Below, in pieces: positions 33,995 to 42,524 of a stretch of 64,000 nucleotides of DNA; the first letter of the stretch is position 1, and the number at the start of each line of letters is the position of its first letter. The position numbers were made by a program, and so were the translations under genes. This DNA is from an uncultured Aquimarina sp. (lineage in GTDB: Bacteria; Bacteroidota; Bacteroidia; Flavobacteriales; Flavobacteriaceae): positions 372,001-436,000 of the forward strand of contig CANMCO010000003.1 in assembly GCA_947496355.1 (NCBI GenBank). Reading direction: 5' to 3'. The notes beneath the pieces were generated by a model. It did not search any database. It saw nothing but the letters and a program-made list of their open reading frames with translations, and was not told the DNA's origin.

Positions 33995-34134
33995 CAATAA
34001 CTTTTGTATTTAATAAATTATGGGCCTAAGTATTGCAACTACAGTAATACTTCTTCCTTTCTATTAGATACTGTATTGTTATGATTTATTTTTATAAAGT
34101 ACAATTTGATTTATTTTGGATTAATCATTTATAA

Positions 34135-37100
34135 ATGAAACCTTTTCAGTCATATTTGGATATAGAAGGGATTACTTTGGAGGTAAAAACGTTGGCCAAA
34201 CATGAAACTCCAGAGTATATCCAAATCCGTATACAAGAAGTATTGCAGAATACCCTGCAGGTCTTTTTGAACCAACAACAACTATCAAAGTCTTTACAAG
34301 AAAGTGAAATAGTGCTGGTAAGTGATAAAAAGAATCAATCGATACTTCAAATCGATAGTACTTCTTCTAATTCTACTTCTGGTAAGCCATCAGGAGATCA
34401 GCTTTCAAGTGATGATCAAACTTTTGTAAAAGATATAGAACAGGCATTTGTGTCCATTAATTCTCAGTCTGGTAAGAATGTTATGCTTGGTTCACAAACT
34501 ACTCAGGAGCAAGATACTGCTATAAACACTATACTCGCTAATGACTACCTTCAAAAGGTGATACAAGAAAAACTAAAAACTCTAGAATATCAAATAAAGA
34601 ATAGCCCAAAAAATGAGACCTTACAAGAAGAGAAGGTATATTGGACAGATATCTTGCATAAACTACAAAATGGGGAATCCTACGAAAGCTTTTTTACTAA
34701 AAAAGACCACGAACGCTTTACGGATTTTTATGTAGATTTTATAGCTACTTACCCAATGGCAGATGAGTTCAAAACCATTAATTGGGAAGAAACCAGGAAA
34801 AAAATGATAGTTGCTATTGAGGGTAAACTATTAAAACAATCTTATGCAGATCCATATTGGGCAATGCTTATAGCAAAACTTAGCATCCCAAATATTGATG
34901 TGTTACAACTCTTTACAGATTATCAGGAGTTATTTTTGATACTACGAGATGTTTTTGAGGTAGATATGTTACCATTGTCCATAAATATTACTTCAAGCTC
35001 AAAAAAAGTATACCCAAAGTTATTTACAGATAACATTTATGCAAATATAGGTACTAGCGCAATTTATGATGAGCTTAGAAACCTAAAAATTTCCAAGGTG
35101 GATGGGGCATATCAGATTCTTAGGGTATTAGATGAGGTTGTAGTATCCAATGTTGGTGAGCGATACAAAAATGAAGATGGCTCATCTCCAGCATTGTTAG
35201 AAGGGCAATGGTATGTTTGGGATAGGGTTGGTGATTCAATAAAACCAGGATCTTCATTCTGGAATGCATGTGTTTATAATACAGAAAATGAAAAAGCATA
35301 TTTATATAAAACTATCGAGCAACGACATGCATATTATAAATTTGCTGATGCATATCTAAAATCTCTAGGTATTGTTAATGAATGGTTTGATGCCGCTGCA
35401 AAAGTAACCATGAATAATTTATTTACGGCAGAAGTTACAGTAGGAGCAGCATCAAAAGGAGCGGTAACGTCTTATTTTCTTTCTGGTGATACTAATGATT
35501 TTCTTCGAGGTGGAAATGAGTTTTTATTAGCTCACAACATGAAAAACCTTCAAGCTCTTATTGAAGGAAAGGGAACTATTAATTTAAGTTTTATAGATGC
35601 CAACGGACAACAACAAACTTTTGAAGGACTTACCAAGAAACAACTTGACTTTAAATTAGTTGAATTTGAACAAAGTTTAGTGCAGGAATATATTAATAAA
35701 TATATCAAAGACAACAAAACAGAAAGTAGTTTTATTAAATTTTTAGAAAAGTATGATATATATGATACTCCAAGAGAAAATTTAAAAGATATTCTTGACG
35801 AGATTAATGGGTTGTTTCAGGGTAAAATTATAAAGGAGGGAGTAGATATAACCCCTTATATCACTAAAGTAGTTAATCAAGCTCCATATGTTCATATTAA
35901 AGATTTTAGTTTTATAGCCGAAGATGGAACTGAATTTATCATCGAAAAACATTTTACTGATGACAACGGAAGTGTATATTTCGATTTTAATAATTATAAG
36001 CACAGAGTAAAGTTGGGGCAATTGATGGTAGAAGAGTTATACTATCAACGTGAAAAAGATATATTAATTGACAAACTAGAGATAGTACGACAAAACCCTG
36101 ATGAATTTATTGCTGATATTCCTGAAACTTTTAAAGATTATGTAGATCTGGATATTCCAGACAAAAGAATGTTTCTTAAAGACTACTATCAAGAATTTAA
36201 AAATGATTTACAAGCACTTGATAGAATTATAATAAATCATGAAGATCATGAGATTTTTAGTGCAGATTTTATTGAAGAAAAATTAAAAACTGCTTACCAA
36301 ACTTTTATTGAAACTTGGCAAAAGAATAATCCAGAATTCATGGATGACATAGAAAAGTTTTATAAAGACCTTGTAAAAGATTACGAAGACTATAAAGAAA
36401 AAGCTACAGAAGCGCTTAAAAATATAGAAGATATACCAAAAGCAGTACAACAGGATGTTATAAACACCATAGAAGAAACGCTAAAAATTAAAGAAAACGA
36501 AATTACTTCTTTACAAGAAACGGCTAAAACCTATGAGAGTATTAAAAATACTTTTAACGAAGGAGTAAAGCTTTATGAAGAAAAAACAGAAGAGCTTAGA
36601 AAATTAAAAAATACATATGTAACTAAAGAAAAATTTATTAAAACTGCTTTAGATACCGGAGCATCGATGTTAAAAGAATTAGCACAGGAAATATATCCAG
36701 ATATTGTAAATGTAAAAGGAAATGATGAAAAAAAGAAAGATAAGCTCTTTGAAGAAAGTGCAGAAGCAACTGTTGCTATTTTAGTATATGAATTTTTAGA
36801 AGGAGAAGGCACTACACCTCGTGAATTTTATTATGATAAGCATCCTTTTGCAAAAGCGATGTTTCAGGGTAGAATCCTAGAAGAAATCATTAAGGAAGTG
36901 GTAGACAATATGGAACGTAATAAACATGATTTTAAAAACGTAACCGAAAGTGAAAACTATAAAGTAGATTTGGAGTTTAGTCCTAGTATAAAATTAGGAA
37001 AAAAAATAATCAAAGATTATAAAAATACTTCGATAGAAGAAAAATACAAACTTATAAGTGGTTTAATAGAATCAGGAGACAAACATTTAAACTCTAACTG

Positions 37101-37308
37101 GACCCAACTATTTATTGGAGGAGGTACAGCATATGTATATATTAAAGATAAAGAAGTACATATCAAAATAGAAAATTTTACAAGTAAAAGCTCTTTTGCT
37201 TTACATATGCTTAAGAATGAGGAGAATAATAAGAAAGGGAAAAATGGGAAACGTCCTATATTTTCAACAATAAAACAAGAAATTTATTTTTCATTTAAAT
37301 TACCATAA
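34135..37308 (+). CDS. Large 1057-aa protein in the tape-measure slot: candidate cargo/effector or unusual tape measure
   Basis: No signal peptide and no clear membrane helix. The N-terminal ~100 residues end in a Ser/Gly-rich linker (SSNSTSGKPSGDQLSSDD). A helical/mixed region at about 100-480 contains YKTIEQRHAYYKFADAYL and FLRGGNEFLLAHNMKNL. A long coiled coil runs at about 736-835 (EKFYKDLVKDYEDYKEKATEAL). The C-terminal ~130 residues are beta-rich and basic. It sits between the chaperone-like genes, where Mu-like tails code the tape measure, yet is followed 10 bases later by a MORN lipoprotein, as effector/immunity pairs are. Both readings remain open. Confidence 0.6.
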   Translation: MKPFQSYLDIEGITLEVKTLAKHETPEYIQIRIQEVLQNTLQVFLNQQQLSKSLQESEIVLVSDKKNQSILQIDSTSSNSTSGKPSGDQLSSDDQTFVKDIEQAFVSINSQSGKNVMLGSQTTQEQDTAINTILANDYLQKVIQEKLKTLEYQIKNSPKNETLQEEKVYWTDILHKLQNGESYESFFTKKDHERFTDFYVDFIATYPMADEFKTINWEETRKKMIVAIEGKLLKQSYADPYWAMLIAKLSIPNIDVLQLFTDYQELFLILRDVFEVDMLPLSINITSSSKKVYPKLFTDNIYANIGTSAIYDELRNLKISKVDGAYQILRVLDEVVVSNVGERYKNEDGSSPALLEGQWYVWDRVGDSIKPGSSFWNACVYNTENEKAYLYKTIEQRHAYYKFADAYLKSLGIVNEWFDAAAKVTMNNLFTAEVTVGAASKGAVTSYFLSGDTNDFLRGGNEFLLAHNMKNLQALIEGKGTINLSFIDANGQQQTFEGLTKKQLDFKLVEFEQSLVQEYINKYIKDNKTESSFIKFLEKYDIYDTPRENLKDILDEINGLFQGKIIKEGVDITPYITKVVNQAPYVHIKDFSFIAEDGTEFIIEKHFTDDNGSVYFDFNNYKHRVKLGQLMVEELYYQREKDILIDKLEIVRQNPDEFIADIPETFKDYVDLDIPDKRMFLKDYYQEFKNDLQALDRIIINHEDHEIFSADFIEEKLKTAYQTFIETWQKNNPEFMDDIEKFYKDLVKDYEDYKEKATEALKNIEDIPKAVQQDVINTIEETLKIKENEITSLQETAKTYESIKNTFNEGVKLYEEKTEELRKLKNTYVTKEKFIKTALDTGASMLKELAQEIYPDIVNVKGNDEKKKDKLFEESAEATVAILVYEFLEGEGTTPREFYYDKHPFAKAMFQGRILEEIIKEVVDNMERNKHDFKNVTESENYKVDLEFSPSIKLGKKIIKDYKNTSIEEKYKLISGLIESGDKHLNSNWTQLFIGGGTAYVYIKDKEVHIKIENFTSKSSFALHMLKNEENNKKGKNGKRPIFSTIKQEIYFSFKLP

Positions 37309-37318
37309 ATTAGTATTT

Positions 37319-38323
37319 ATGAATTTAGTAAAAACGTTTTCCTTTATTGTTTTAATGATAACTATAATATCATGTGAATTTCCCGACTGTAGTAATGTTC
37401 CCGATACGTATTACAATATGTATGATGATGAAGTTATTCATTATATTCAGCTAAATAAAGATTATACTTTTTTACAATATTACGAGAAAGAAGGAAAGAA
37501 ATATTCGCATACTGGAAAATGGAGGATAAAAAAAGGTAAATGTATAGTAGAATTAGATAATTGGACAGTGTATGGTGAACAAGAAATAAAAAATATGGGA
37601 GGTTTTGGTGGGGTAAAGTTTGGTAGCTCCATGGGGAATCAGCTTTTTTGGCCTTATGAGCACTGTTTAGAGAGTAATCCAGACACTTATTTGGAGTATG
37701 GATTTGTTAGAGAATCTTATATAAAAACGTATAAAGAATTAGTTGAAAAAGCACGTATAAAAGACAGCTTGTATTGGGCAGATACGGATACGTTATATTA
37801 CAGAACTGGTGAAATTAAAGAAATTGGGAAAAGACATTTTAGAAATGTATCTGATGATACTCTATCAAGAAAAGGTCCTTGGAAAGAATATTATAAAGAT
37901 GGAACATTAAAAGGAGAAGGTAGTTATAACCCGGGGAAAAATTATATCTGGAAATACTATTATAATACTGGTGAATTGGAAGCAGTTGGGTATTATGAAG
38001 CTAATATGAAAGTTGGCCCATGGGAATATTATCATAAAAATGGAGTCATTAAAGAAAAAGGAATATACATCTATACAAATAATGATAGTCTGAAATTTGA
38101 AAAAAAACGAGGAAAATGGCAATATTATAATACTAGTGGAAAATTAATTAGGGTAAAAAATTATAAAAGCGTAGAAAAAAGCTTAGATAGTATTTTTAGG
38201 GCTGATGGGCGTAAATATATTTCTGATGCAATACAAAATACCAAAGAACGTTGGTACATTCCTATGCAAGAATATAAGGAAGCATTAAGGAAACAAGATT
38301 CTATAGCAAAATCTAATAATTAA
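37319..38323 (+). CDS. MORN-repeat lipoprotein (YwqK-type), possible immunity protein
   Basis: A 334-aa lipoprotein; the signal ends IMITIISCEF with the acylated Cys. From about residue 158 it carries five MORN-type repeats: YYRTGEIKEIGKRHF, YYKDGTLKGEGSY, YYNTGELEAVGYY, YYHKNGVIKEKGIY and YYNTSGKLIRVKNY. Databases often call such proteins 'toxin-antitoxin system YwqK family antitoxin'. It begins 10 bases after the 1057-aa gene and is probably its partner. Envelope localisation would allow it to protect the cell or hold the device at the surface. Confidence 0.82.
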   Translation: MNLVKTFSFIVLMITIISCEFPDCSNVPDTYYNMYDDEVIHYIQLNKDYTFLQYYEKEGKKYSHTGKWRIKKGKCIVELDNWTVYGEQEIKNMGGFGGVKFGSSMGNQLFWPYEHCLESNPDTYLEYGFVRESYIKTYKELVEKARIKDSLYWADTDTLYYRTGEIKEIGKRHFRNVSDDTLSRKGPWKEYYKDGTLKGEGSYNPGKNYIWKYYYNTGELEAVGYYEANMKVGPWEYYHKNGVIKEKGIYIYTNNDSLKFEKKRGKWQYYNTSGKLIRVKNYKSVEKSLDSIFRADGRKYISDAIQNTKERWYIPMQEYKEALRKQDSIAKSNN

Positions 38324-38482
38324 GAAACCAGACCGCTTAAAACTTTATTTTTGTAGCAAATTTAAAGAGTGTCAATATATATCCAAAATACAAAGCTACA
38401 ATACCTTATGTTGGTTATCTTATAACGATTACAACAGTGGGATGGCAAGATAATTGATATACCTATTCAAAAACCGACAATT

Positions 38483-38830
38483 ATGAAATCCTTTCTATTA
38501 GTATGTATTATTGGTATCTCATTATCATTCAATACCAAAAAGGAGAATGATAGTATAGAAATCTATACCCAAAAACTAGACTCCTGCGAGTTTGAGGGTA
38601 AAAAACTGTATGGTACCATACAATTGGTAGAATTTGCCAATCAAGCCGATATCAAAGTACAGATCGTAAATAGCTTTCCTGACCTTAAAGTGCAATTTGT
38701 AGAAAGCTTCCCAGATAAATGTGGCGAGTGGCAAGTAGTAGAGTTCAATGGGGACCTAAAAGTATACATCACAGAAAATTTTCCTGATATCAAAATTCAA
38801 CCTGTAGGCAATTTTCCTGGTTTACCTTAA
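38483..38830 (+). CDS. Exported 7(1) septoil knot (DUF6150-like) domain protein
   Basis: A 115-aa protein with a short signal peptide (MKSFLLVCIIGISLSFN). The mature part is a run of short beta units with a repeated pattern: LYGTIQLVEFANQADIKVQIV, SFPDLKVQFV, SFPDKCGEWQVVEF, GDLKVYIT, NFPDIKIQPV, NFPGLP. The repeated V/NxFPDxKV units are, as I recall them, the signature of the septoil-knot domain (formerly DUF6150), predicted to fold with a 7(1) knot. Function unknown. It follows the MORN lipoprotein in the accessory island. Confidence 0.75.
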   Translation: MKSFLLVCIIGISLSFNTKKENDSIEIYTQKLDSCEFEGKKLYGTIQLVEFANQADIKVQIVNSFPDLKVQFVESFPDKCGEWQVVEFNGDLKVYITENFPDIKIQPVGNFPGLP

Positions 38831-39132
38831 TTTCGAGGTCTGAGGCTCTCGAAGACCGATCTATATTCTTTATAATTAACGTGAATAATGGATAATAAAT
38901 TTTCTTGTTTTCGATACACCAAATCAGAGATTTGGTGTATCGAAAACAAGAAAATTTATAACTAAAAATTACTTCTCGGTACCAAATTCTTACAGAATTT
39001 CACTTGAAGTGACATATCTACTCTTAAACATAATTCATATTAAGTTAGTAAATTGCTTGAAATATTTAGGTTAGAATTTTATAAAACTTATAATAAATAT
39101 TCATCATGTTGTTCCCTCTCCTTGGTGAGGGG
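38831..39132. other. Intergenic region with hairpin and REP-like repeat
   Basis: 302 bases between the septoil-knot gene and the convergent oxygenase gene. It holds a 31-bp perfect inverted repeat and part of a CCCTCTCC...TAGGGTGA repeat. No gene is seen. Confidence 0.7.
38895..38959. repeat. Perfect 31-bp inverted repeat
   Basis: The arms 38895-38925 and 38929-38959 are perfectly complementary, with only AGA between them; the stem contains TTTTCTTGTTTTCGATACACC and ends CAAATC. It lies between convergent genes and can act as a bidirectional terminator, but the length is far beyond what termination needs. Confidence 0.9.
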
Positions 39133-39148
39133 CTAGGGTGATGGGCTA
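39114..39148. repeat. REP-like CCCTCTCCTTGGTGAGGGGCTAGGG element
   Basis: CCCTCTCC-TTGG-TGAGGGG followed by CTAGGGTGATGGG resembles widespread bacterial intergenic repeats. It overlaps the 3' end of the oxygenase gene, so the C-terminal residues of that protein (SSPSP) are encoded within it. Confidence 0.55.
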
Positions 39149-39699
39149 GAGTGTTCTACAGATCGATACATAATTTCGGATCTAATAATGTATTTTGTCC
39201 CCCCCAGTACAGAAGTCCCTTCATGATATAATTTTTGTTTAAAACATACTAGCGTACCAGTTTTTGGTGTAATGGTAACCTCGTCAAATTTGGTTTTTCC
39301 ACCCTCAAAATCTTCATTTAAATACATCACAAAACTTACTTTACTTTCTTCACATACAGAACGTCTGTACTTGGTGTCAAAATGTCTGTCAAATCTGTGG
39401 CCAATTTTATATTTATAAAATCTAAATCGTTCATTAATACCTATGGCAAAACTGCTATCCAGATGTAAAGGACAATATGGTCTAAGATTTTTCCACCATT
39501 TTTTGGCAAAATTTGTATTGTAATGAATTAATCGATCACTGTATCTGATACCGTTAACATCTTTTGTTTCAGCTTGTGCTTTTGCTATAGATTGTTGGTA
39601 CCCTAGCTGTTCTGCATATTTAATGAGAGTATAGCACTCTTTTTGAGTAAGAAAATGATCTAACGCCCAAATATCAGAAGTATATTTATTTAATCTCAT
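39133..39699 (-). CDS. 2-oxoglutarate/Fe(II)-dependent oxygenase, prolyl-4-hydroxylase type
   Basis: A 188-aa cytoplasmic dioxygenase. Iron ligands are His106 and Asp108 (DRHFDTKYR) and His159 (KLYHEGTSV). Arg173 (YIIRSEIMYR) would bind 2-oxoglutarate. The core FRFYKYKIG...VSFVMYLNEDFEGGKT is typical of P4H-like enzymes. It is the only minus-strand gene inside the tail locus, located at the end of the accessory island, so it may be an insertion. It might hydroxylate a component of the particle, but no substrate is shown. Confidence 0.85.
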   Translation of the reverse strand: MRLNKYTSDIWALDHFLTQKECYTLIKYAEQLGYQQSIAKAQAETKDVNGIRYSDRLIHYNTNFAKKWWKNLRPYCPLHLDSSFAIGINERFRFYKYKIGHRFDRHFDTKYRRSVCEESKVSFVMYLNEDFEGGKTKFDEVTITPKTGTLVCFKQKLYHEGTSVLGGTKYIIRSEIMYRSVEHSSPSP

Positions 39700-39886
39700 T
39701 TATGGTTAATTATTAACAGGATAAAAATCTATAATAAACAATTGATCTTTTTGTATTTACAAAAAAAATACTGCAAACACAGAAAACGATCATCAATATG
39801 ATTCGCTCAAGGCTATGTGTTTCCTAATTTTAGTACAGATGCAAAATGTGTTTTTAAAACATAAAGGCACAAGAAATTGAAAAAGA

Positions 39887-40111
39887 ATGGAAAATTTAGG
39901 AAAAGGAAATTCTACAGGTGATGTAGGTCTTAACGAAAACCCAAAGATGCCAGATGTGTCTGGTGTAGCCAGTGCTCTGGGGGGTAATGCTACGGCAGCG
40001 CCTACGGTTACTATTGGTAGTTTAATAGTGAACGGAGGAGGGAATGGTAAAAGCGAAGAATCTTTGGAGGAACAGATAGATAAGGCGAGAAGAGATACAT
40101 CAATGGGATAA
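39887..40111 (+). CDS. Small glycine-rich protein of the tail locus
   Basis: A 74-aa protein: MENLGKGNSTGDVGLNENPK, then a central TVTIGSLIVNGGGNG strand-turn and a charged C-terminus ESLEEQIDKARRD. No signal peptide or known family. It is 16 bases before the second chaperone-like gene and restarts the plus-strand tail operon after the island. Its stop and the separate ATG downstream speak against a frameshifted fusion. Confidence 0.6.
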   Translation: MENLGKGNSTGDVGLNENPKMPDVSGVASALGGNATAAPTVTIGSLIVNGGGNGKSEESLEEQIDKARRDTSMG

Positions 40112-40127
40112 TGATTTTGGTATAATA

Positions 40128-40604
40128 ATGAGCAATAATAGCACACAAATAAATAGTTGGAAAAAAGAACACAAGCAGGTGTTTAAAATCATGTCTAATG
40201 ATGATGAGGTGGCATATTTAAAGAGTCCGACTTTATCTGTATTAGATAGATATAATGATATGAAAGGAGATGATGTATACAAAGCATTACAGTATCTCTT
40301 TAATGAATGTGTGTTGGAGGATCAGGAGTATGAAGATGAATTTTTGTTGGCCGCTGGTAGATCTTTAATTCAAAAAACAGCCGAAGTTAAACAGCAAATT
40401 AGTAAAGAAACGGGGCAGGATGAAATAAAAAAATCGGCTGCTTTGGTACGCCATTATTTTAATGTGGATCCGTATGAGTTACCTGTAGATGAGTTTTATA
40501 AGTTGCTTGCTGAAGCAATTTGGCTACAGGATCATAAAAACAAACAATTAGAGTTTACGATTGCCAATGTTTTGGTAAAAGCATTCGGAAATAATATGCA
40601 ATAA
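40128..40604 (+). CDS. Tail assembly chaperone-like protein, paralogue 2
   Basis: A 158-aa protein. Its N-terminal ~85 residues align by eye with the 115-aa protein at 32237 (WKKEHKQVFKI, EVAYLKSPTLSVL, YKALQYLFNECVLEDQEYEDEF). It then has an extra C-terminal helical domain (SAALVRHYFNVDPYELP, LLAEAIWLQDHKNKQLEFTIANVLV) like phage gpG/T-type proteins. Two such paralogues could replace the frameshifted short/long chaperone pair of many phages. It ends 23 bases before the DUF6046 gene, leaving no room for a tape measure here. Confidence 0.6.
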   Translation: MSNNSTQINSWKKEHKQVFKIMSNDDEVAYLKSPTLSVLDRYNDMKGDDVYKALQYLFNECVLEDQEYEDEFLLAAGRSLIQKTAEVKQQISKETGQDEIKKSAALVRHYFNVDPYELPVDEFYKLLAEAIWLQDHKNKQLEFTIANVLVKAFGNNMQ

Positions 40605-40627
40605 AAAAATAGTTACAAGATTCGATT

Positions 40628-41203
40628 ATGGGATTTAATATTAATTTAAAGAATGCACTGGATCAATATGATGGACTTATTGATTTTGCTGTTGATGAAG
40701 CAGCAAATCTGGGAGTTACGGAGTTTAAAGATTTTATTGTAGATAAAAAAGGAGGGGAGTTCAATCTTCCGGTATTTGCTCCTTTGGTTTTTGAGCCATT
40801 GATTAAAAGAGATTTGGTGCTTCCTGTTATGAGGATAGATGCAGTTACGATTTCGGTAAGTCGTTCAAAAAACATACAGACAACTGCTATAGAAGGAAGA
40901 AGTCATACGATCAAAGAGCATATTTCTAATGGTGATTTTTCGATTTCAATAGATGGCCTTATTGCCGATGATGAGTTTTCTAAAGATTATCCAAAAGGAA
41001 AATTATTCCTATTAAAACAATTTTTGAATGCGCCATATTCTTTACGAATCACACATGCAATTCTTAATAGATTGGGAGTGCATGAGATAGTAATACAATC
41101 GTATAGCATACCGTCTATAGACGGAGTAAAGAATATTCAAAAATTTTCTGCACAGGCAATCTCAGATGAACCCTTAGAACTAATCATCAGAGACAATGCT
41201 TAA
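40628..41203 (+). CDS. DUF6046-type tail/baseplate adaptor (Mu gpN-like position)
   Basis: A 191-aa protein: MGFNINLKNALDQYDGLIDF, LPVMRIDAVTISVSRSKNIQTTAIEGRSHTIKEHISNGDFSISIDG, RITHAILNRLGVHEIVIQSYSIPSIDGV, SDEPLELIIRD. The pattern 'V..S..K.I..T...GR..T.KE.IS..D..I.I.G' is familiar from Bacteroidota tail modules labelled DUF6046. It probably connects tube and hub. It overlaps the hub gene by 8 bases. Confidence 0.75.
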   Translation: MGFNINLKNALDQYDGLIDFAVDEAANLGVTEFKDFIVDKKGGEFNLPVFAPLVFEPLIKRDLVLPVMRIDAVTISVSRSKNIQTTAIEGRSHTIKEHISNGDFSISIDGLIADDEFSKDYPKGKLFLLKQFLNAPYSLRITHAILNRLGVHEIVIQSYSIPSIDGVKNIQKFSAQAISDEPLELIIRDNA

Positions 41204-42521
41204 TCTTAATTGTAAAATAAAGGTATATGAAACTGATAAGGCGTTAAAGCCTACAGATCGGATGTATGAGTTTGGTTATGTGTATAGTATTACTATAGAT
41301 TCTACTTATGATAAATTTACGGATACTGCAGAAATTAAAATACCTAAAAAGATTGTCATAAATCAGTTAAATAGTACACTTGGTTTTGAGGTACTCAAGC
41401 AGTTGCCTATAGGTCCAAAAGTTCAAAGTATTTATGAGTATCTAAAACAAGATAATTATATAGAGATATTCCTTGGGTATAATGGCGATTATAAGCCGGC
41501 TTTTAGAGGGTATATTACAGAAGTAAAAGGTGATGCTCCTGTGTGCATTAAGTGCGAGGATCTGATGTATTTGCTTAAAAAAACCAAAATGGTTTTGGAT
41601 AGTCAAGTAGATAATGACGATGCGCAAAACAAAATTTCAGAGAACCCTTCAGAAATGGTGCGCCCTAGCGAAATTAAGACAAAGTTAGAAGAGAAATTAG
41701 ACGAGTTAGGAATAGATTATGATCCTATTCGGATCGAAAATAATCTCAGTTCTCTTATTATTAACCGAAAATCATCTGTGGCTAATTATCTAAAATGCCT
41801 AAAAGAAGAATATAAGATTTATTCTTTTTTCAAATTAGAAAAGGATAGTAGTAAACTGCATATTACCAATAATCCGGATGTTTTTAGTGTAGATGAGATA
41901 AATAACTTCACTGAGACATATAAAAATACGCCTAAAGGAGAAATTGCAATTCCAAAGGCACTTCTTAATAAGGCAATATCAATTTTAGGGATTCGAGATG
42001 TCCTTGACTTTTTTAGTCGGAATGATGGATTTATCGGTCAAGGGCGTTTCCGGTTTTTTTATAACATTATTAGTGATGAGCTTAAAGTAATTAAAGAAGA
42101 GGTGAAAACGGTTAGAATGCGAGCCGAAAAATACTTTATAAACTCTAATACGCCAATTTTTGTTGAATTGGGAGACCCAGGAGATGGGGAATTGGTAGAG
42201 ACATTTACGTTGCATGATAATGAGAACGAGTTGCCAATACAAGAAGCATTATATCAACAAGAAGAACAAAGAATAAAAGCAGAACTAAACACATTCTTAA
42301 GTGTGCGTTTGGCAAAAGAAAAACAAACAGGTTTAACAGGAAGTTTTACAACATTTGGGGAGCCTTTTATGAGACCTACTGATAGAGTTATTCTTGAAGA
42401 CGCAGAGGACGAAGATAAAAATGGAGTTTTTCAGGTAAAACATGTAAAAAGAACCTATGGAACTAGTGGTTACAGACAAGTAATTACAGTAGGTAGACGA
42501 GTAGTAGAACAGAATTCATAA
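41196..42521 (+). CDS. Baseplate hub protein (gp27/gpD-like)
   Basis: A 441-aa protein beginning with a beta-barrel half like VgrG-N/gp27: YEFGYVYSITIDSTYDKFTDTAEIKIPKK, IEIFLGYNGDYKPAFRGYITEVKGDAPVCIKCEDLMYLLKK. The C-terminal part includes FGEPFMRPTDRVILEDAEDEDKNGVFQVKHVKRTYGTSGYRQVITVGR, which matches the end of phage hub proteins. It forms the trimeric base on which the spike sits. It is followed three bases later by the spike gene. Confidence 0.8.
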   Translation: MLNLNCKIKVYETDKALKPTDRMYEFGYVYSITIDSTYDKFTDTAEIKIPKKIVINQLNSTLGFEVLKQLPIGPKVQSIYEYLKQDNYIEIFLGYNGDYKPAFRGYITEVKGDAPVCIKCEDLMYLLKKTKMVLDSQVDNDDAQNKISENPSEMVRPSEIKTKLEEKLDELGIDYDPIRIENNLSSLIINRKSSVANYLKCLKEEYKIYSFFKLEKDSSKLHITNNPDVFSVDEINNFTETYKNTPKGEIAIPKALLNKAISILGIRDVLDFFSRNDGFIGQGRFRFFYNIISDELKVIKEEVKTVRMRAEKYFINSNTPIFVELGDPGDGELVETFTLHDNENELPIQEALYQQEEQRIKAELNTFLSVRLAKEKQTGLTGSFTTFGEPFMRPTDRVILEDAEDEDKNGVFQVKHVKRTYGTSGYRQVITVGRRVVEQNS

Positions 42522-42524
42522 TGT

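Noticed and set aside
39887..40604. Programmed frameshift between the 74-aa and 158-aa genes
   Set aside because: The first frame has its own stop and the second its own ATG 16 bases later; no slippery heptamer is visible in the overlap, because there is no overlap.
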